Source: Streptomyces cellulosae (GTDB taxonomy: Bacteria; Actinomycetota; Actinomycetes; Streptomycetales; Streptomycetaceae). Taken from it: DNA of 64,000 nucleotides. Location of the stretch: positions 652,756 to 716,755 of the forward strand of contig NZ_JOEV01000002.1 of NCBI RefSeq assembly GCF_000721105.1, written 5' to 3'. Shown piece by piece: positions 45,296 to 53,474 of the stretch (its first letter is position 1; each line of letters begins with the position of its first letter). A program made the translations under genes and the position numbers. The notes under the pieces were generated by a model. That model made no database searches. It worked only from the letters and a program-made list of their open reading frames with translations, and had not been told where the DNA came from.

Positions 45296-45937
45296 TCAGA
45301 CGGCCAGGCTCGCCATCGGTGCGAGGGTGATGGTGTGGTGGGTGTGCTGGACCTTGGCGTGCAGGTAGCGCAGGTTGCTTGCAGTGGTGTGCACGCCGGT
45401 GGGGACGGTCCGGGCGACCGGGAGGCCGAAGTCGCGCAACTGCCGTGTCTTGTCAGGGTTGTTGGTGAGCAGGTTCAGATCGGTGATGCCGAGGGCGGTG
45501 AGCATCTGGACGGCGGCGGTGTAGTCGCGGGCGTCCTCGGGCAGTCCGAGGGCGAGGTTGGCCTCGTAGGTGTCCAGGCCCGCGTCCTGCAGGGCGTAGG
45601 CGTCGAGCTTGTTGTAGAGGCCGATGCCGCGGCCTTCCTGGCGGAGGTAGAGCAGGATGCCTCCAGTGGCGGCGATGCGTTCCACCGCCTCGCGCAGCTG
45701 GGGACCGCAGTCACAGCGCGCGGAGCCGAAGACGTCACCGGTGAGGCATTCGGAGTGCAGACGCACCAACGGAGTGGCAGCGGCGGCCGGGTCCCCCAGG
45801 ACCAGGGCGACATGTTCGGCGCCGTCGGCCAGGCCGTGGAACGTGATCACCTCGGCCGTCACCTGGTAGCCGTCCGAGAATTTCAGCGGAACGCGGACCC
45901 GGGTGCGGACGGTGGCTGCGGCGGTGCTGGTGGTCAT
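45296..45937 (-). CDS. ribA: GTP cyclohydrolase II
   Basis: 213 residues, stand-alone form without the DHBP-synthase domain. Zinc ligands C64, C75 and C77 in RLHSECLTGDVFGSARCDCGPQL, and the active-site stretch GGILLYLRQEGRGIGLYNKLDAYALQD, are all present. It opens GTP to the pyrimidine precursor of riboflavin (or of deazapurine-type metabolites). Divergent from a MarR regulator with two shared operators, which is unusual for a housekeeping riboflavin gene. Extra flavin for the many flavoenzymes nearby, or a specialised paralog, are possible explanations. Confidence 0.93.
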   Translation of the reverse strand: MTTSTAAATVRTRVRVPLKFSDGYQVTAEVITFHGLADGAEHVALVLGDPAAAATPLVRLHSECLTGDVFGSARCDCGPQLREAVERIAATGGILLYLRQEGRGIGLYNKLDAYALQDAGLDTYEANLALGLPEDARDYTAAVQMLTALGITDLNLLTNNPDKTRQLRDFGLPVARTVPTGVHTTASNLRYLHAKVQHTHHTITLAPMASLAV

Positions 45938-45962
45938 GGCCTCTCCCGTGGTGTGTCGTATC

Positions 45963-45976
45963 GTTCAAATTGGAAC
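45963..45976. promoter_or_regulatory. MarR-type operator A GTTCAAATTGGAAC
   Basis: Near-palindrome in the 93-base divergent region between GTP cyclohydrolase II and the MarR gene, 26 bases before the cyclohydrolase start. Twin of site B at 45999. Confidence 0.65.
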
Positions 45977-45998
45977 GCGCCACTCACGATAGAGTGAC

Positions 45999-46012
45999 GT
46001 TCGAATTTGAAC
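45999..46012. promoter_or_regulatory. MarR-type operator B GTTCGAATTTGAAC
   Basis: Near-palindrome 36 bases from operator A, centre to centre; just upstream of the MarR ribosome site GGAGAGG. Two sites in one divergent region fit autorepression together with control of the cyclohydrolase. Confidence 0.65.
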
Positions 46013-46030
46013 AACATGGAGAGGTGTGAC

Positions 46031-46585
46031 GTGGGTCATACGCGTTGGCTGAATGACGAGGAGAAACGCGCGTGGACGGCCTTCACCACGGCGCACGCGC
46101 TGCTGTACCGGCGAATCGAGCAGCGGGCCAAGCGAAAATTCGGGCTGTCCGGCCTGCAGTACGAGATCCTCGCCCGGCTCAGCGATGCCCCGAACCGGGA
46201 GCTACGGATGGCGGAGCTGGCCGGCGCCCTGGTCAACTCCAAGAGCGGACTGACCTATCAGATCGGGCAGATGGAGAAGGCGGGGCTGGTGCGCCGGCGC
46301 TCCTGTCCCAGTGACGATCGCGCGGTCTTCGCCGTACTCACCGACGAGGGCATGGCTCTGCTGGAGCGGGCGGCGCCCGACCACGTGGAGCTGGTCCGGG
46401 AGCTGCTCTTCGATGTGCTCACGCCCGACCAGGTGCGAGCGCTCGCCGACGGCCTCGGCGAAGTGAGCCGCCGTATGGCCGCAGGACCCGGCGGAACTCG
46501 TGCCGCGGCCGACAGGACCGCAGGATCAGGTGCCGGTGCCGGTGCCGGTGCCGGTGCCGAGGTCACTGCCGACCTCGGCACCTGA
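46031..46585 (+). CDS. MarR family transcriptional regulator
   Basis: 184 residues from GTG 46031, set by GGAGAGG seven bases upstream; earlier ATG/TTG codons at 46016 and 46007 lie in or next to the operator. Core MarR fold: LSGLQYEILARLSDAPNRELRMAELAGALVNSKSGLTYQIGQMEKAGLVRRRSCPSDDRAVFAVLTDEG. The tail ends in a Gly-Ala run encoded by five GGTGCC repeats, probably disordered. Likely controls itself and the divergent GTP cyclohydrolase II. Confidence 0.9.
   Translation: MGHTRWLNDEEKRAWTAFTTAHALLYRRIEQRAKRKFGLSGLQYEILARLSDAPNRELRMAELAGALVNSKSGLTYQIGQMEKAGLVRRRSCPSDDRAVFAVLTDEGMALLERAAPDHVELVRELLFDVLTPDQVRALADGLGEVSRRMAAGPGGTRAAADRTAGSGAGAGAGAGAEVTADLGT
46529..46558. repeat. GGTGCC hexamer repeat, five copies
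   Basis: Perfect tandem repeat in the 3' end of the MarR gene, coding for (Gly-Ala)5. Copy number may vary between strains. Confidence 0.8.
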
Positions 46586-46753
46586 CGGGAGCCTCACCTT
46601 GCGCGAGTGACCCTTCACTGCCGGTGGCTCGGTGTGCGTTGGGTGTCCGGCGTGCTCGCGGATGAGGGGGACGAGCTCCGTCGCGTGGGCGACGATCTCG
46701 GCGTTCGGGGTCGATGCGTCGGCGAACGGGGCAAGCGATGACTGTGTTGTCAC
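46586..46753 (-). pseudogene. Remnant of a flavin-dependent monooxygenase (acyl-CoA-dehydrogenase fold), N-terminus only
   Basis: A GTG with GGAGG upstream starts a frame whose first ~40 residues, including STPNAEIVAHATELVPLIREHAG in two pieces, resemble the start of HpaB/DszC-like flavin monooxygenases. Similarity stops there and the frame runs on into antisense of the MarR gene. The rest of the gene is absent. Identification rests on a short stretch. Confidence 0.4.
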
Positions 46754-46895
46754 GGTGAGACCTCCGTCGGTCACGGGGTCAACGAACATCGGCGTTGGTG
46801 TTGCTGACCCCGCCAGCTTGGAGAGTCCCGGGAGAGGATGGCAGTGAGCAGGAACCTCGCTCCGACCGTGCGCCCCGTGTACCAATGTAGGGACA

Positions 46896-46903
46896 TGTGA
46901 CAT
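46896..46903. promoter_or_regulatory. TGTGACAT box and leaderless promoter of the hydroxyproline operon
   Basis: TGTGACAT overlaps a possible -10 box CATAGT (46901-46906) placed exactly seven bases before the GTG of the first gene, which has no ribosome site. The same octamer, inverted, is at 49850-49857 before the deaminase gene. Confidence 0.5.
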
Positions 46904-46912
46904 AGTACTGCC

Positions 46913-48064
46913 GTGACCAAGCCACTGACCTGCGATGTCGTGGTCGTCGGGGCCGGAATGGTGGGCGCGGCCTGCGCCCTGTACGCGGCGCGAGCGGGTC
47001 TGGACGTCGTGGTGGTGGACCGCGGCCCGGTGGCCGGTGGCACGACCGGTGCCGGTGAGGGCAACCTCCTCGTCTCCGACAAGGAGCCCGGGCCCGAACT
47101 GGACCTCGCGCTGCTGTCGGGCCGCCTGTGGGGCGAACTCGCCCAGGAATTCGGTACGTTCGTCGAGTACGAGGCCAAGGGCGGAGTCGTCGTGGCCTCC
47201 TCGCCCGGCTCACTCGCCGAGCTGGAGACCTTCGCCGCCGGGCAGCGCGCCGCCGGAGTCGTCGCCGAACCGGTCGCCGGCGACACGCTGTACGCCCTCG
47301 AACCGCACCTCGCCCCCGGCCTGCCGGGCGCCGTCCACTACCCGCAGGACAGCCAGGTGATGCCCGCCCTGGCCGCCGCCCACCTCGTCCGCGCCTCCCG
47401 CGCCCGCCTGTTCACCGGCCCGTCCGTGACCGACGTCCTGCGCACGCCGGACGGAGCGGTGCGCGGAGTGCGCACCGACGGGGGCGACATCCACGCCCCG
47501 GCGGTCGTCAACGCGGCCGGCACCTGGGGCGGCGAACTGGCCGCCCTCGCCGGCACTTCCCTGCCCGTTCTCCCGCGCCGCGGATTCGTCCTGGTCACCG
47601 AACCGCTCCCAAGCATGGTCCGCCACAAGGTGTACGCCGCCGACTACGTGGCCGACGTGGCCAGCGACTCGGCCGCGCTGCAGACCTCGCCGGTCGTCGA
47701 GGGCACGGCGGCCGGACCGGTCCTGATCGGCGCGAGCCGTGAACGCGTCGGCTTCGACCGGACCTTCTCGTTGCCCGCCGTCAGGGCCCTGGCCGCCGGC
47801 GCCACCCGGCTGTTCCCCTTCCTCGCCGAGGCCCACGCGATGCGCGCCTACCTCGGCTTCCGCCCGTACATGCCCGACCATCTGCCCGCCATCGGGCCCG
47901 ATCCGCGGGTCCCCGGCCTCCACCACGCCTGCGGCCACGAGGGCGCGGGCATCGGACTCGCCACCGGCACCGGGCACCTCATCGCCCAGGCCCTGACCGC
48001 GAAGACCCCCGATTTGGACCTGGCCCCGTTCCGCCCGGACCGCTTCACCGAGGAGGCCGCGTGA
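46913..48064 (+). CDS. D-hydroxyproline dehydrogenase, FAD (beta-like) subunit
   Basis: 383 residues of the DadA/glycine-oxidase type. Dinucleotide fold VVVVGAGMVGAACALYAARAGLDVVVVDRG at 9-38, TTGAGEGNLLVSDKEPGPEL after it, and the C-terminal HHACGHEGAGIGLATGTGHLIA flavin contact. In bacteria this subunit forms a heterotrimer with a small 2Fe-2S protein and a larger FAD protein, exactly the next two overlapping genes. The complex oxidises cis-4-hydroxy-D-proline to pyrroline-4-hydroxy-2-carboxylate in the hydroxyproline pathway. No ribosome site precedes the GTG; a -10-like box seven bases away suggests a leaderless message. Confidence 0.88.
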   Translation: MTKPLTCDVVVVGAGMVGAACALYAARAGLDVVVVDRGPVAGGTTGAGEGNLLVSDKEPGPELDLALLSGRLWGELAQEFGTFVEYEAKGGVVVASSPGSLAELETFAAGQRAAGVVAEPVAGDTLYALEPHLAPGLPGAVHYPQDSQVMPALAAAHLVRASRARLFTGPSVTDVLRTPDGAVRGVRTDGGDIHAPAVVNAAGTWGGELAALAGTSLPVLPRRGFVLVTEPLPSMVRHKVYAADYVADVASDSAALQTSPVVEGTAAGPVLIGASRERVGFDRTFSLPAVRALAAGATRLFPFLAEAHAMRAYLGFRPYMPDHLPAIGPDPRVPGLHHACGHEGAGIGLATGTGHLIAQALTAKTPDLDLAPFRPDRFTEEAA

Positions 48065-48363
48065 ACTCCCCCCTCGACCTGGCCCGTGCCCGGCCCGGTC
48101 CCGCCTTCACGGTCACCCTGGACGGCCGTGAGATCGAGGCGCTGCCCGGCCAGACCGTCGCCGCCGCGCTCTGGGCGGCCGGGATCACCTCCTGGCGCAC
48201 CACCCGGGGCGAGGGCCGTCCGCGCGGGATCTTCTGCGGGATCGGCGTCTGCTTCGACTGCCTGGTGACCGTCAACGACCGTCCCAACCAGCGCGCCTGC
48301 CTGGTGCCCCTGCAGCCGGGCGACGCGATCCGCACACAGGAGGGGACCGGACACGATGACTGA
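48061..48363 (+). CDS. D-hydroxyproline dehydrogenase, 2Fe-2S (gamma) subunit
   Basis: 100 residues; GTG overlaps the previous stop. Fer2_4 type: FCGIGVCFDCLVTV gives three cysteines (C-x4-C-x2-C) and the fourth is in NQRACLVPL. It bridges electrons between the two FAD subunits. Overlaps the next gene by eight bases. Confidence 0.9.
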   Translation: MNSPLDLARARPGPAFTVTLDGREIEALPGQTVAAALWAAGITSWRTTRGEGRPRGIFCGIGVCFDCLVTVNDRPNQRACLVPLQPGDAIRTQEGTGHDD

Positions 48364-49789
48364 ACGACCGCATCTCGCGGTGATCGGCGCGGGCCCGGCG
48401 GGACTCGCCGCGACCCTCGCGGCGGCGGCCCTCGGGGTACGCGTCACGCTCCTCGACTCGGCGACGGAAGCGGGCGGGCAGTTCTACCGGCAGCCCGCCG
48501 CCGAACTGCGCGCCGCGCGCCCGCAGGCCCTGCATCATCAGTGGCGCACCTGGGAGCACCTGCGGGACGGCCTGCGGACCCACGTCCGGACAGGCGCCGT
48601 ACGCCACCTGACGGACCATCATGTCTGGTTCGTCGAGCGGAGACCGGCGGAGGAACCCGAGCCGCGACCGGCAAAGGGCGCCGAACGCTTCACCGTGCAC
48701 GCCCTCCTCGGCCCCGAGCAGGAGGAGCCCGTCGAGGTGCCCGCCGACGCCATGCTCCTGGCGACCGGCGGCTACGAGAAGGTCCTGCCCTTCCCCGGCT
48801 GGACCCTCCCCGGCGTCGTCACCGCGGGCGGCGCCCAGGCCATGCTCAAGGGCGCCCTCGCGGTGTCCGGCCGCAGGGCGGTGGTCGCCGGGACCGGGCC
48901 GCTGCTGCTGCCCGTGGCGACCGGGCTCGCCGCGGCCGGCGTCGAGGTGGCCGCACTCGTCGAGTCCGCCGACCCGAAGGCGTTCGTACGACGGTCCCGC
49001 GCACTGGCGGCGCAGCCCGGCAAGGTCGCCGAAGGCGCGCGGTACACGGCCCGGCTGCTCCGGCACCGGGTGCGCACCCTGGTCCACCACACCGTCGTCG
49101 AGGCGCACGGCACCGACCGGGTGGAGGCGGTGACGGTCGCCGCGCTCGACGCCACAGGGAGGGTCGAGCCCGGCACCGAGCGCCGTATCCGCTGCGACAC
49201 CCTCGCCGTCGGTCACGGCATGCTCCCGCACACCGACCTCGCCGAGACCCTCGGCTGCCGCCTCGACGGGCTGCGCGTCCACGTCGACGACGAACAGCGC
49301 ACCGACGTCCCCGGCGTCTGGGCCGCCGGCGAGACCACCGGCATCGGCGGCGCGGCCCTCTCCCTCGCCGAGGGGCACATCGCCGGCCACTGTGCCGCGG
49401 CCCGCCTGCACGGCACCGCACCCGACCCGCGCGCGTGGGCGGCGGCCGCGCGGACCCGTACCCGGCTGCGGGAGTTCTCCGCCGCGCTGGACGGCGCGTA
49501 CGCACCGCCCGCCCACTGGGCCGAGCAGGTCACCGACGACACCGTCGTCTGCCGCTGCGAGGAGGTCACCGGCGGCGCGATCCGGGCGGCCGTGACGGAA
49601 CTCGGCGCCGGCGACCCGCGGACCGTGAAGCTGCTGACACGGGCCGGGATGGGCTGGTGCCAGGGGCGGATGTGCGGGCCCGCGGTCGCCGGGCTCGCCG
49701 GGTGCGACCTCACACCGTCGCGGCGGCCGTTCGCCCGGCCGGTACCGCTGGGGGTGCTGGCACACGCGGGGGAGTCCGAGGACGACTGA
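48356..49789 (+). CDS. D-hydroxyproline dehydrogenase, FAD/NAD(P) (alpha) subunit
   Basis: 477 residues. N-terminal dinucleotide fold LAVIGAGPAGLAATLAAAALG, FYRQP motif typical of opine/hydroxyproline oxidase A subunits, a second nucleotide fold in the middle, and a C-terminal BFD-like 2Fe-2S site: VVCRCEEVTGG (C-x-C) and WCQGRMCG (C-x4-C). Matches OoxA/HcnB-like subunits. With the two preceding gene products it forms a complete heterotrimer. Confidence 0.92.
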   Translation: MTERPHLAVIGAGPAGLAATLAAAALGVRVTLLDSATEAGGQFYRQPAAELRAARPQALHHQWRTWEHLRDGLRTHVRTGAVRHLTDHHVWFVERRPAEEPEPRPAKGAERFTVHALLGPEQEEPVEVPADAMLLATGGYEKVLPFPGWTLPGVVTAGGAQAMLKGALAVSGRRAVVAGTGPLLLPVATGLAAAGVEVAALVESADPKAFVRRSRALAAQPGKVAEGARYTARLLRHRVRTLVHHTVVEAHGTDRVEAVTVAALDATGRVEPGTERRIRCDTLAVGHGMLPHTDLAETLGCRLDGLRVHVDDEQRTDVPGVWAAGETTGIGGAALSLAEGHIAGHCAAARLHGTAPDPRAWAAAARTRTRLREFSAALDGAYAPPAHWAEQVTDDTVVCRCEEVTGGAIRAAVTELGAGDPRTVKLLTRAGMGWCQGRMCGPAVAGLAGCDLTPSRRPFARPVPLGVLAHAGESEDD

Positions 49790-49849
49790 CATCCCCACCC
49801 ACCCACCCACCTACTGCTTCTTTCCCTCTGTCCTCAGTCGTCCAGTGAA

Positions 49850-49857
49850 ATGTCACA
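49850..49857. promoter_or_regulatory. Second TGTGACAT box (inverted) before the deaminase gene
   Basis: ATGTCACA, the exact reverse complement of the octamer at 46896-46903, in the 90-base gap between the dehydrogenase and deaminase genes. It argues that the ATG at 49850 is regulatory DNA, not a start. Confidence 0.45.
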
Positions 49858-49879
49858 CCCTATCGAGATGGGACCCGAG

Positions 49880-50776
49880 ATGACCGCCACCGAGACCCGC
49901 TCCTGGCGCGGCGTGCTCGTCGCCACCGCGCTCCCGCTGCGCGAGGACCTCTCCGTCGACTACGACAGGTACGCCGAGCACTGCGCCTGGCTGGTCGAGA
50001 ACGGCTGCGACGGCGTCGTCCCGAACGGCTCGCTCGGCGAGTACCAGGTGCTCACCCCCGAGGAGCGGGCCAGGGTCGTCGAGACGGCCGTGGCCGCCGT
50101 CGGCGGCGCCCGGGTGATGCCCGGCGTCGCCGCCTACGGCTCCGCCGAGGCCCGCCGCTGGGCCGAGCAGGCACGAGACGCGGGCTGCCAGGCCGTGATG
50201 CTGCTGCCCCCCAACGCCTACCGTGCCGACGAACGGTCCGTCCTCGCCCACTACGCGGAGGTGGCGAAGGCGGGCGTGCCGATCGTCGCGTACAACAACC
50301 CCATCGACACCAAGGTCGACCTCGTGCCGGAGATGCTCGCCAAGCTGCACGGCGAGGGCTTCGTCCACGCGGTCAAGGAGTTCTCCGGCGATGTCCGCCG
50401 CGCCTACCGGCTGGCCGAACTCGCCCCGGAACTGGACCTGTTGATCGGCGCCGACGACGTCCTGCTGGAGCTCGCCATCGCGGGCGCCAAGGGCTGGGTG
50501 GCCGGCTACCCGAACGCTCTGCCCGCCGCGAACGTCGCCCTGTACCGCGCGGCGGTCGACGGCGACCTGGGCACGGCCAAGAAGCTGTACGAGCAGCTGC
50601 ACCCCCTCCTGCGCTGGGACTCCCAGGTCGAGTTCGTGCAGGCCATCAAGATGTCCATGGACCTCGTGGGCCGGTACGGCGGACCGGTGCGCCCGCCGCG
50701 GGTCCCGCTGCTGCCGGAGCAGGAGGCGGTCGTCCGGGCCGCCACCGAGAGGGCCCTCGCCGCCGGACTCGGGTAG
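49880..50776 (+). CDS. Pyrroline-4-hydroxy-2-carboxylate deaminase (dihydrodipicolinate synthase family)
   Basis: 298 residues from ATG 49880 (GATGGGA upstream); ATGs at 49868 and 49850 are weaker. The Schiff-base lysine is K166 in AVKEFSGD and the tyrosine Y138 in AYNNPIDTK; both are family hallmarks. Position right after the D-hydroxyproline dehydrogenase genes and before the epimerase indicates conversion of the oxidised product to 2,5-dioxopentanoate plus ammonia. The name is given from context; sequence alone shows only the DapA family. Confidence 0.87.
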   Translation: MTATETRSWRGVLVATALPLREDLSVDYDRYAEHCAWLVENGCDGVVPNGSLGEYQVLTPEERARVVETAVAAVGGARVMPGVAAYGSAEARRWAEQARDAGCQAVMLLPPNAYRADERSVLAHYAEVAKAGVPIVAYNNPIDTKVDLVPEMLAKLHGEGFVHAVKEFSGDVRRAYRLAELAPELDLLIGADDVLLELAIAGAKGWVAGYPNALPAANVALYRAAVDGDLGTAKKLYEQLHPLLRWDSQVEFVQAIKMSMDLVGRYGGPVRPPRVPLLPEQEAVVRAATERALAAGLG

Positions 50777-50836
50777 GTCTCCGGGCACCACGGCACCCGG
50801 CTTCCAGCGTCCCCGTAGCGAATCACCAGGAGTGTC

Positions 50837-51838
50837 ATGCGCAGCAAGCTCGTCCTGCACGCCGTCGACTCGCACACCGAGGGCATGCCCACCCGGGTGA
50901 TCACCGGCGGTATCGGCACGATCCCCGGCGCGACCATGAACGAGCGGCGTCTGTACTTCCGTGAGCACCGCGACGACATCAAGCAGCTCCTGATGAACGA
51001 GCCGCGCGGTCACTCGGCGATGAGCGGTGCCCTCCTCCAGCCGCCCACCCGGCCCGACTGTGACTGGGGTGTCGTCTACATCGAGGTCTCCGGCTATCTG
51101 CCGATGTGCGGGCACGGCACCATCGGGGTGGCGACCGTGCTGGTGGAGACCGGGATGGTCGAGGTCGTCGAGCCGGTCACCACGATCCGGCTCGACACCC
51201 CGGCCGGGGTGGTGGTCGCCGAGGTCGCGGTGGAGAACGGCGCCGCGAAGGCCGTCACCCTCGCCAACGTCCCGTCCTTCTCCGTCGCCCTGGACCGCGA
51301 GATCGCACTGGCCGACGGGCGGACGGTGACCTATGACATGGCCTACGGCGGCAACTTCTACGCCATCCTGCCGCTGGAGCAGTTCGGCCTGCCCTTCGAC
51401 CGCGCCCGCAAGGACGACATCCTGAAGGCCGGTCTGTCCCTCATGGAGGCGATCAACGCCGAGGAGGAGCCCGTCCACCCCGAGGACCCCACCATCCGTG
51501 GCTGCCACCACGTCCACCTGCTCGCCCCCGGCTCCACGGCCCGCCACTCACGGCACGCCATGGCGATCCACCCCGGCTGGTTCGACCGCTCACCCTGCGG
51601 CACCGGTACCAGCGCGCGCATGGCGCAACTGCACGCCCGCGGTGAACTGCCCCTGCACACCGAGTTCCTGAACGAGTCCTTCATCGGCACGCACTTCACC
51701 GGCCGTCTCCTCGGCACCACCGAGGTGGCCGGCCGCCCCGCGGTCCTGCCCAGCTTCACCGGGCGTGCCTGGATCACCGGCACCGCCCAGTACCTGCTGG
51801 ACCCGGCCGACCCGTTCCCGGCGGGATTCGTCCTGTAG
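50837..51838 (+). CDS. 4-hydroxyproline 2-epimerase (proline racemase family)
   Basis: 333 residues. Both catalytic cysteines are present, C91 in PMCGHGTIG and C254 in RSPCGTGTSARMA. That pair distinguishes epimerases/racemases from the dehydratase branch, which has Thr or Ser at the second position or first. AGGAG ribosome site. It converts trans-4-hydroxy-L-proline to cis-4-hydroxy-D-proline, the first step of the pathway encoded by the five preceding and present genes. Confidence 0.92.
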   Translation: MRSKLVLHAVDSHTEGMPTRVITGGIGTIPGATMNERRLYFREHRDDIKQLLMNEPRGHSAMSGALLQPPTRPDCDWGVVYIEVSGYLPMCGHGTIGVATVLVETGMVEVVEPVTTIRLDTPAGVVVAEVAVENGAAKAVTLANVPSFSVALDREIALADGRTVTYDMAYGGNFYAILPLEQFGLPFDRARKDDILKAGLSLMEAINAEEEPVHPEDPTIRGCHHVHLLAPGSTARHSRHAMAIHPGWFDRSPCGTGTSARMAQLHARGELPLHTEFLNESFIGTHFTGRLLGTTEVAGRPAVLPSFTGRAWITGTAQYLLDPADPFPAGFVL

Positions 51839-51911
51839 ACGCCGACGACAATGACGGGACCACGCCACCATGACGGGTACCGCATGACACCGCACAGCTA
51901 GGAGACGTCCC

Positions 51912-52604
51912 ATGGCCGCCCAGCGCACCAGCGCCCCCGTCGCGGTTGCCCCGGCCCTGCCCGTGCTGGGCGGTAAGAAGAGCAGCTACCGGGAGCGGGT
52001 CGCCGACGCCCTGCGGGCCGCGCTGATCGCCGGCGAACTGCGCCCGGGGGAGATCTACTCGGCGCCGACGCTCGCCGCCCGCTTCGGCGTCTCGGCGACG
52101 CCGGTGCGCGAGGCCATGCTGGACCTCGTCAAGGAGGGCCTGGTCGACACGGTCCCCAACAAGGGCTTCCGGGTCACCGCGGTCTCCGAGAAACAGCTCG
52201 ACGAGTACACCCACATCCGCGCCCTCGTCGAGATCCCCACGGTGGTGGGCCTGGCCACGACGGCCGACCCGGTGTCGCTGGAGGCGCTGCGGCCGGTCGC
52301 CCGGGAGATCGTGCGGGCCGCCGCGGCCGGCGACCTCATCGCGTACGTCGAGGCCGACACCCGCTTCCACCTCGGACTGCTCGCCCTCGCCGGCAACGCG
52401 CACCTGGTGGAGGTCGTCGGCGACCTCCGGGGGCGCTCCCGTCTCTACGGGCTCACCGCCCTCCTGGAAGCGGGCCGTCTGACGGCCTCCGCCGAGGAAC
52501 ACCTCGAACTCCTCGACGCGCTGACGGCCCGGGACAAGGACGCGGTCCGCGAGGTGATGACCCGCCACCTCGGACACGTACGGGGACTGTGGGCCGCCAA
52601 GTAG
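51912..52604 (+). CDS. GntR family regulator (FadR/FCD type) of hydroxyproline genes
   Basis: 230 residues. N-terminal winged HTH (SYRERVADALRAALIAGELRPGEIYSAPTLAARFGVSATPVREAMLDLVKEGLV), followed by an all-helical FCD effector domain with the expected Asp/His metal ligands (EADTRFHLGLL, HL.LLDAL, RHLGHV). Located at the end of the hydroxyproline operon in the same direction, so it most likely controls it, perhaps through the TGTGACAT boxes. Confidence 0.92.
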   Translation: MAAQRTSAPVAVAPALPVLGGKKSSYRERVADALRAALIAGELRPGEIYSAPTLAARFGVSATPVREAMLDLVKEGLVDTVPNKGFRVTAVSEKQLDEYTHIRALVEIPTVVGLATTADPVSLEALRPVAREIVRAAAAGDLIAYVEADTRFHLGLLALAGNAHLVEVVGDLRGRSRLYGLTALLEAGRLTASAEEHLELLDALTARDKDAVREVMTRHLGHVRGLWAAK

Positions 52605-52650
52605 CCCGTACGGCGGCGGCCGGTTCCGGCGGCCGGTTCCGCCGCCCGGC

Positions 52651-53454
52651 TCACAGCGGCTGAGGCGCATCCGACTTGGTCGTCCCGCCCCCGCGCTTCG
52701 CCGCCTGGATCTGTTCGTACACATGGGTCCGCAGCTCTGCGAAGCGCGGGGCCACGCGCGTGTGCAACTGGTCCCGCTCGTCCGGCAGATCGACCTTGAG
52801 CTGTTCCTGCACGACGGTGGGGGAGGCGGACAGCACGACCACCCGTTCCCCGAGGTAGACGGCCTCGTCGATGTCGTGGGTGACGAACAGGATGGTGATT
52901 GCGCGCTCCCGCCACAGCCGCCGTACCAGGTCCTCCAGGTCGGCCCGGGTCTGGGCGTCCACCGCCGCGAACGGTTCGTCCATCAGCAGCACCCGGGGCT
53001 CGTACGCCAGCGCCCGGGCGATGGCCACCCGCTGCTGCATGCCCCCGGACAGCTGCCAGGGGTACGCCCCGGCCGCGTCCGCGAGGTCCACCGACCGCAG
53101 CGCGTCAGCCACCAGCTCCCGACGCCGGTCCTTGGCCAGGTTCTTCTGCTTCAGCGGGAGTTCGACGTTCTCCCGGACCCGCATCCAGGGGAACAGGCTG
53201 CGGCCGTACTCCTGGAAGACGAAGGCCATGGCGGGCGGCGGCCCGGTCACCTGCCGCCCCTCCAGGAGCACTTCGCCCGCCGTCGGCGCGAGCAGCCCGC
53301 CGACGCACTTCAGCAGGGTCGTCTTGCCGCAGCCCGACGGGCCGACGAGACAGACCAGTTCGCCCGCGCCGACGGTGAAGGTGAGGTCGCGCACCGCCTC
53401 CACCCGCCGCCCGGAGCCCTCGTAGACCTTCTTCAGGCCGCGTACGTCGAGCAT
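52651..53454 (-). CDS. NitT/TauT-type ABC transporter ATP-binding protein
   Basis: 267 residues. Walker A GPSGCGKTTLLK at about 38-49, signature [15 protein letters not shown], Walker B VLLMDEPFAAVD, and the HD switch in FVTHDIDEA: the pattern of nitrate/taurine/aliphatic sulfonate ATPases. ATG 53454 preceded by AAAGGGCAGGGC. It energises the two permeases upstream; last gene of the operon that begins with the Rieske oxygenase. Convergent with the GntR gene with 46 bases between the stops. Confidence 0.93.
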   Translation of the reverse strand: MLDVRGLKKVYEGSGRRVEAVRDLTFTVGAGELVCLVGPSGCGKTTLLKCVGGLLAPTAGEVLLEGRQVTGPPPAMAFVFQEYGRSLFPWMRVRENVELPLKQKNLAKDRRRELVADALRSVDLADAAGAYPWQLSGGMQQRVAIARALAYEPRVLLMDEPFAAVDAQTRADLEDLVRRLWRERAITILFVTHDIDEAVYLGERVVVLSASPTVVQEQLKVDLPDERDQLHTRVAPRFAELRTHVYEQIQAAKRGGGTTKSDAPQPL

Positions 53455-53474
53455 GCCCTGCCCTTTCTCGGACG

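Noticed and set aside
46007..46030. TTG/ATG starts of the MarR gene before 46031
   Set aside because: They lie within or beside the operator and ribosome site; GTG 46031 has GGAGAGG at proper distance.
49850..49879. Upstream ATG as start of the deaminase gene
   Set aside because: It coincides with the inverted TGTGACAT box and has no ribosome site; ATG 49880 is better placed.
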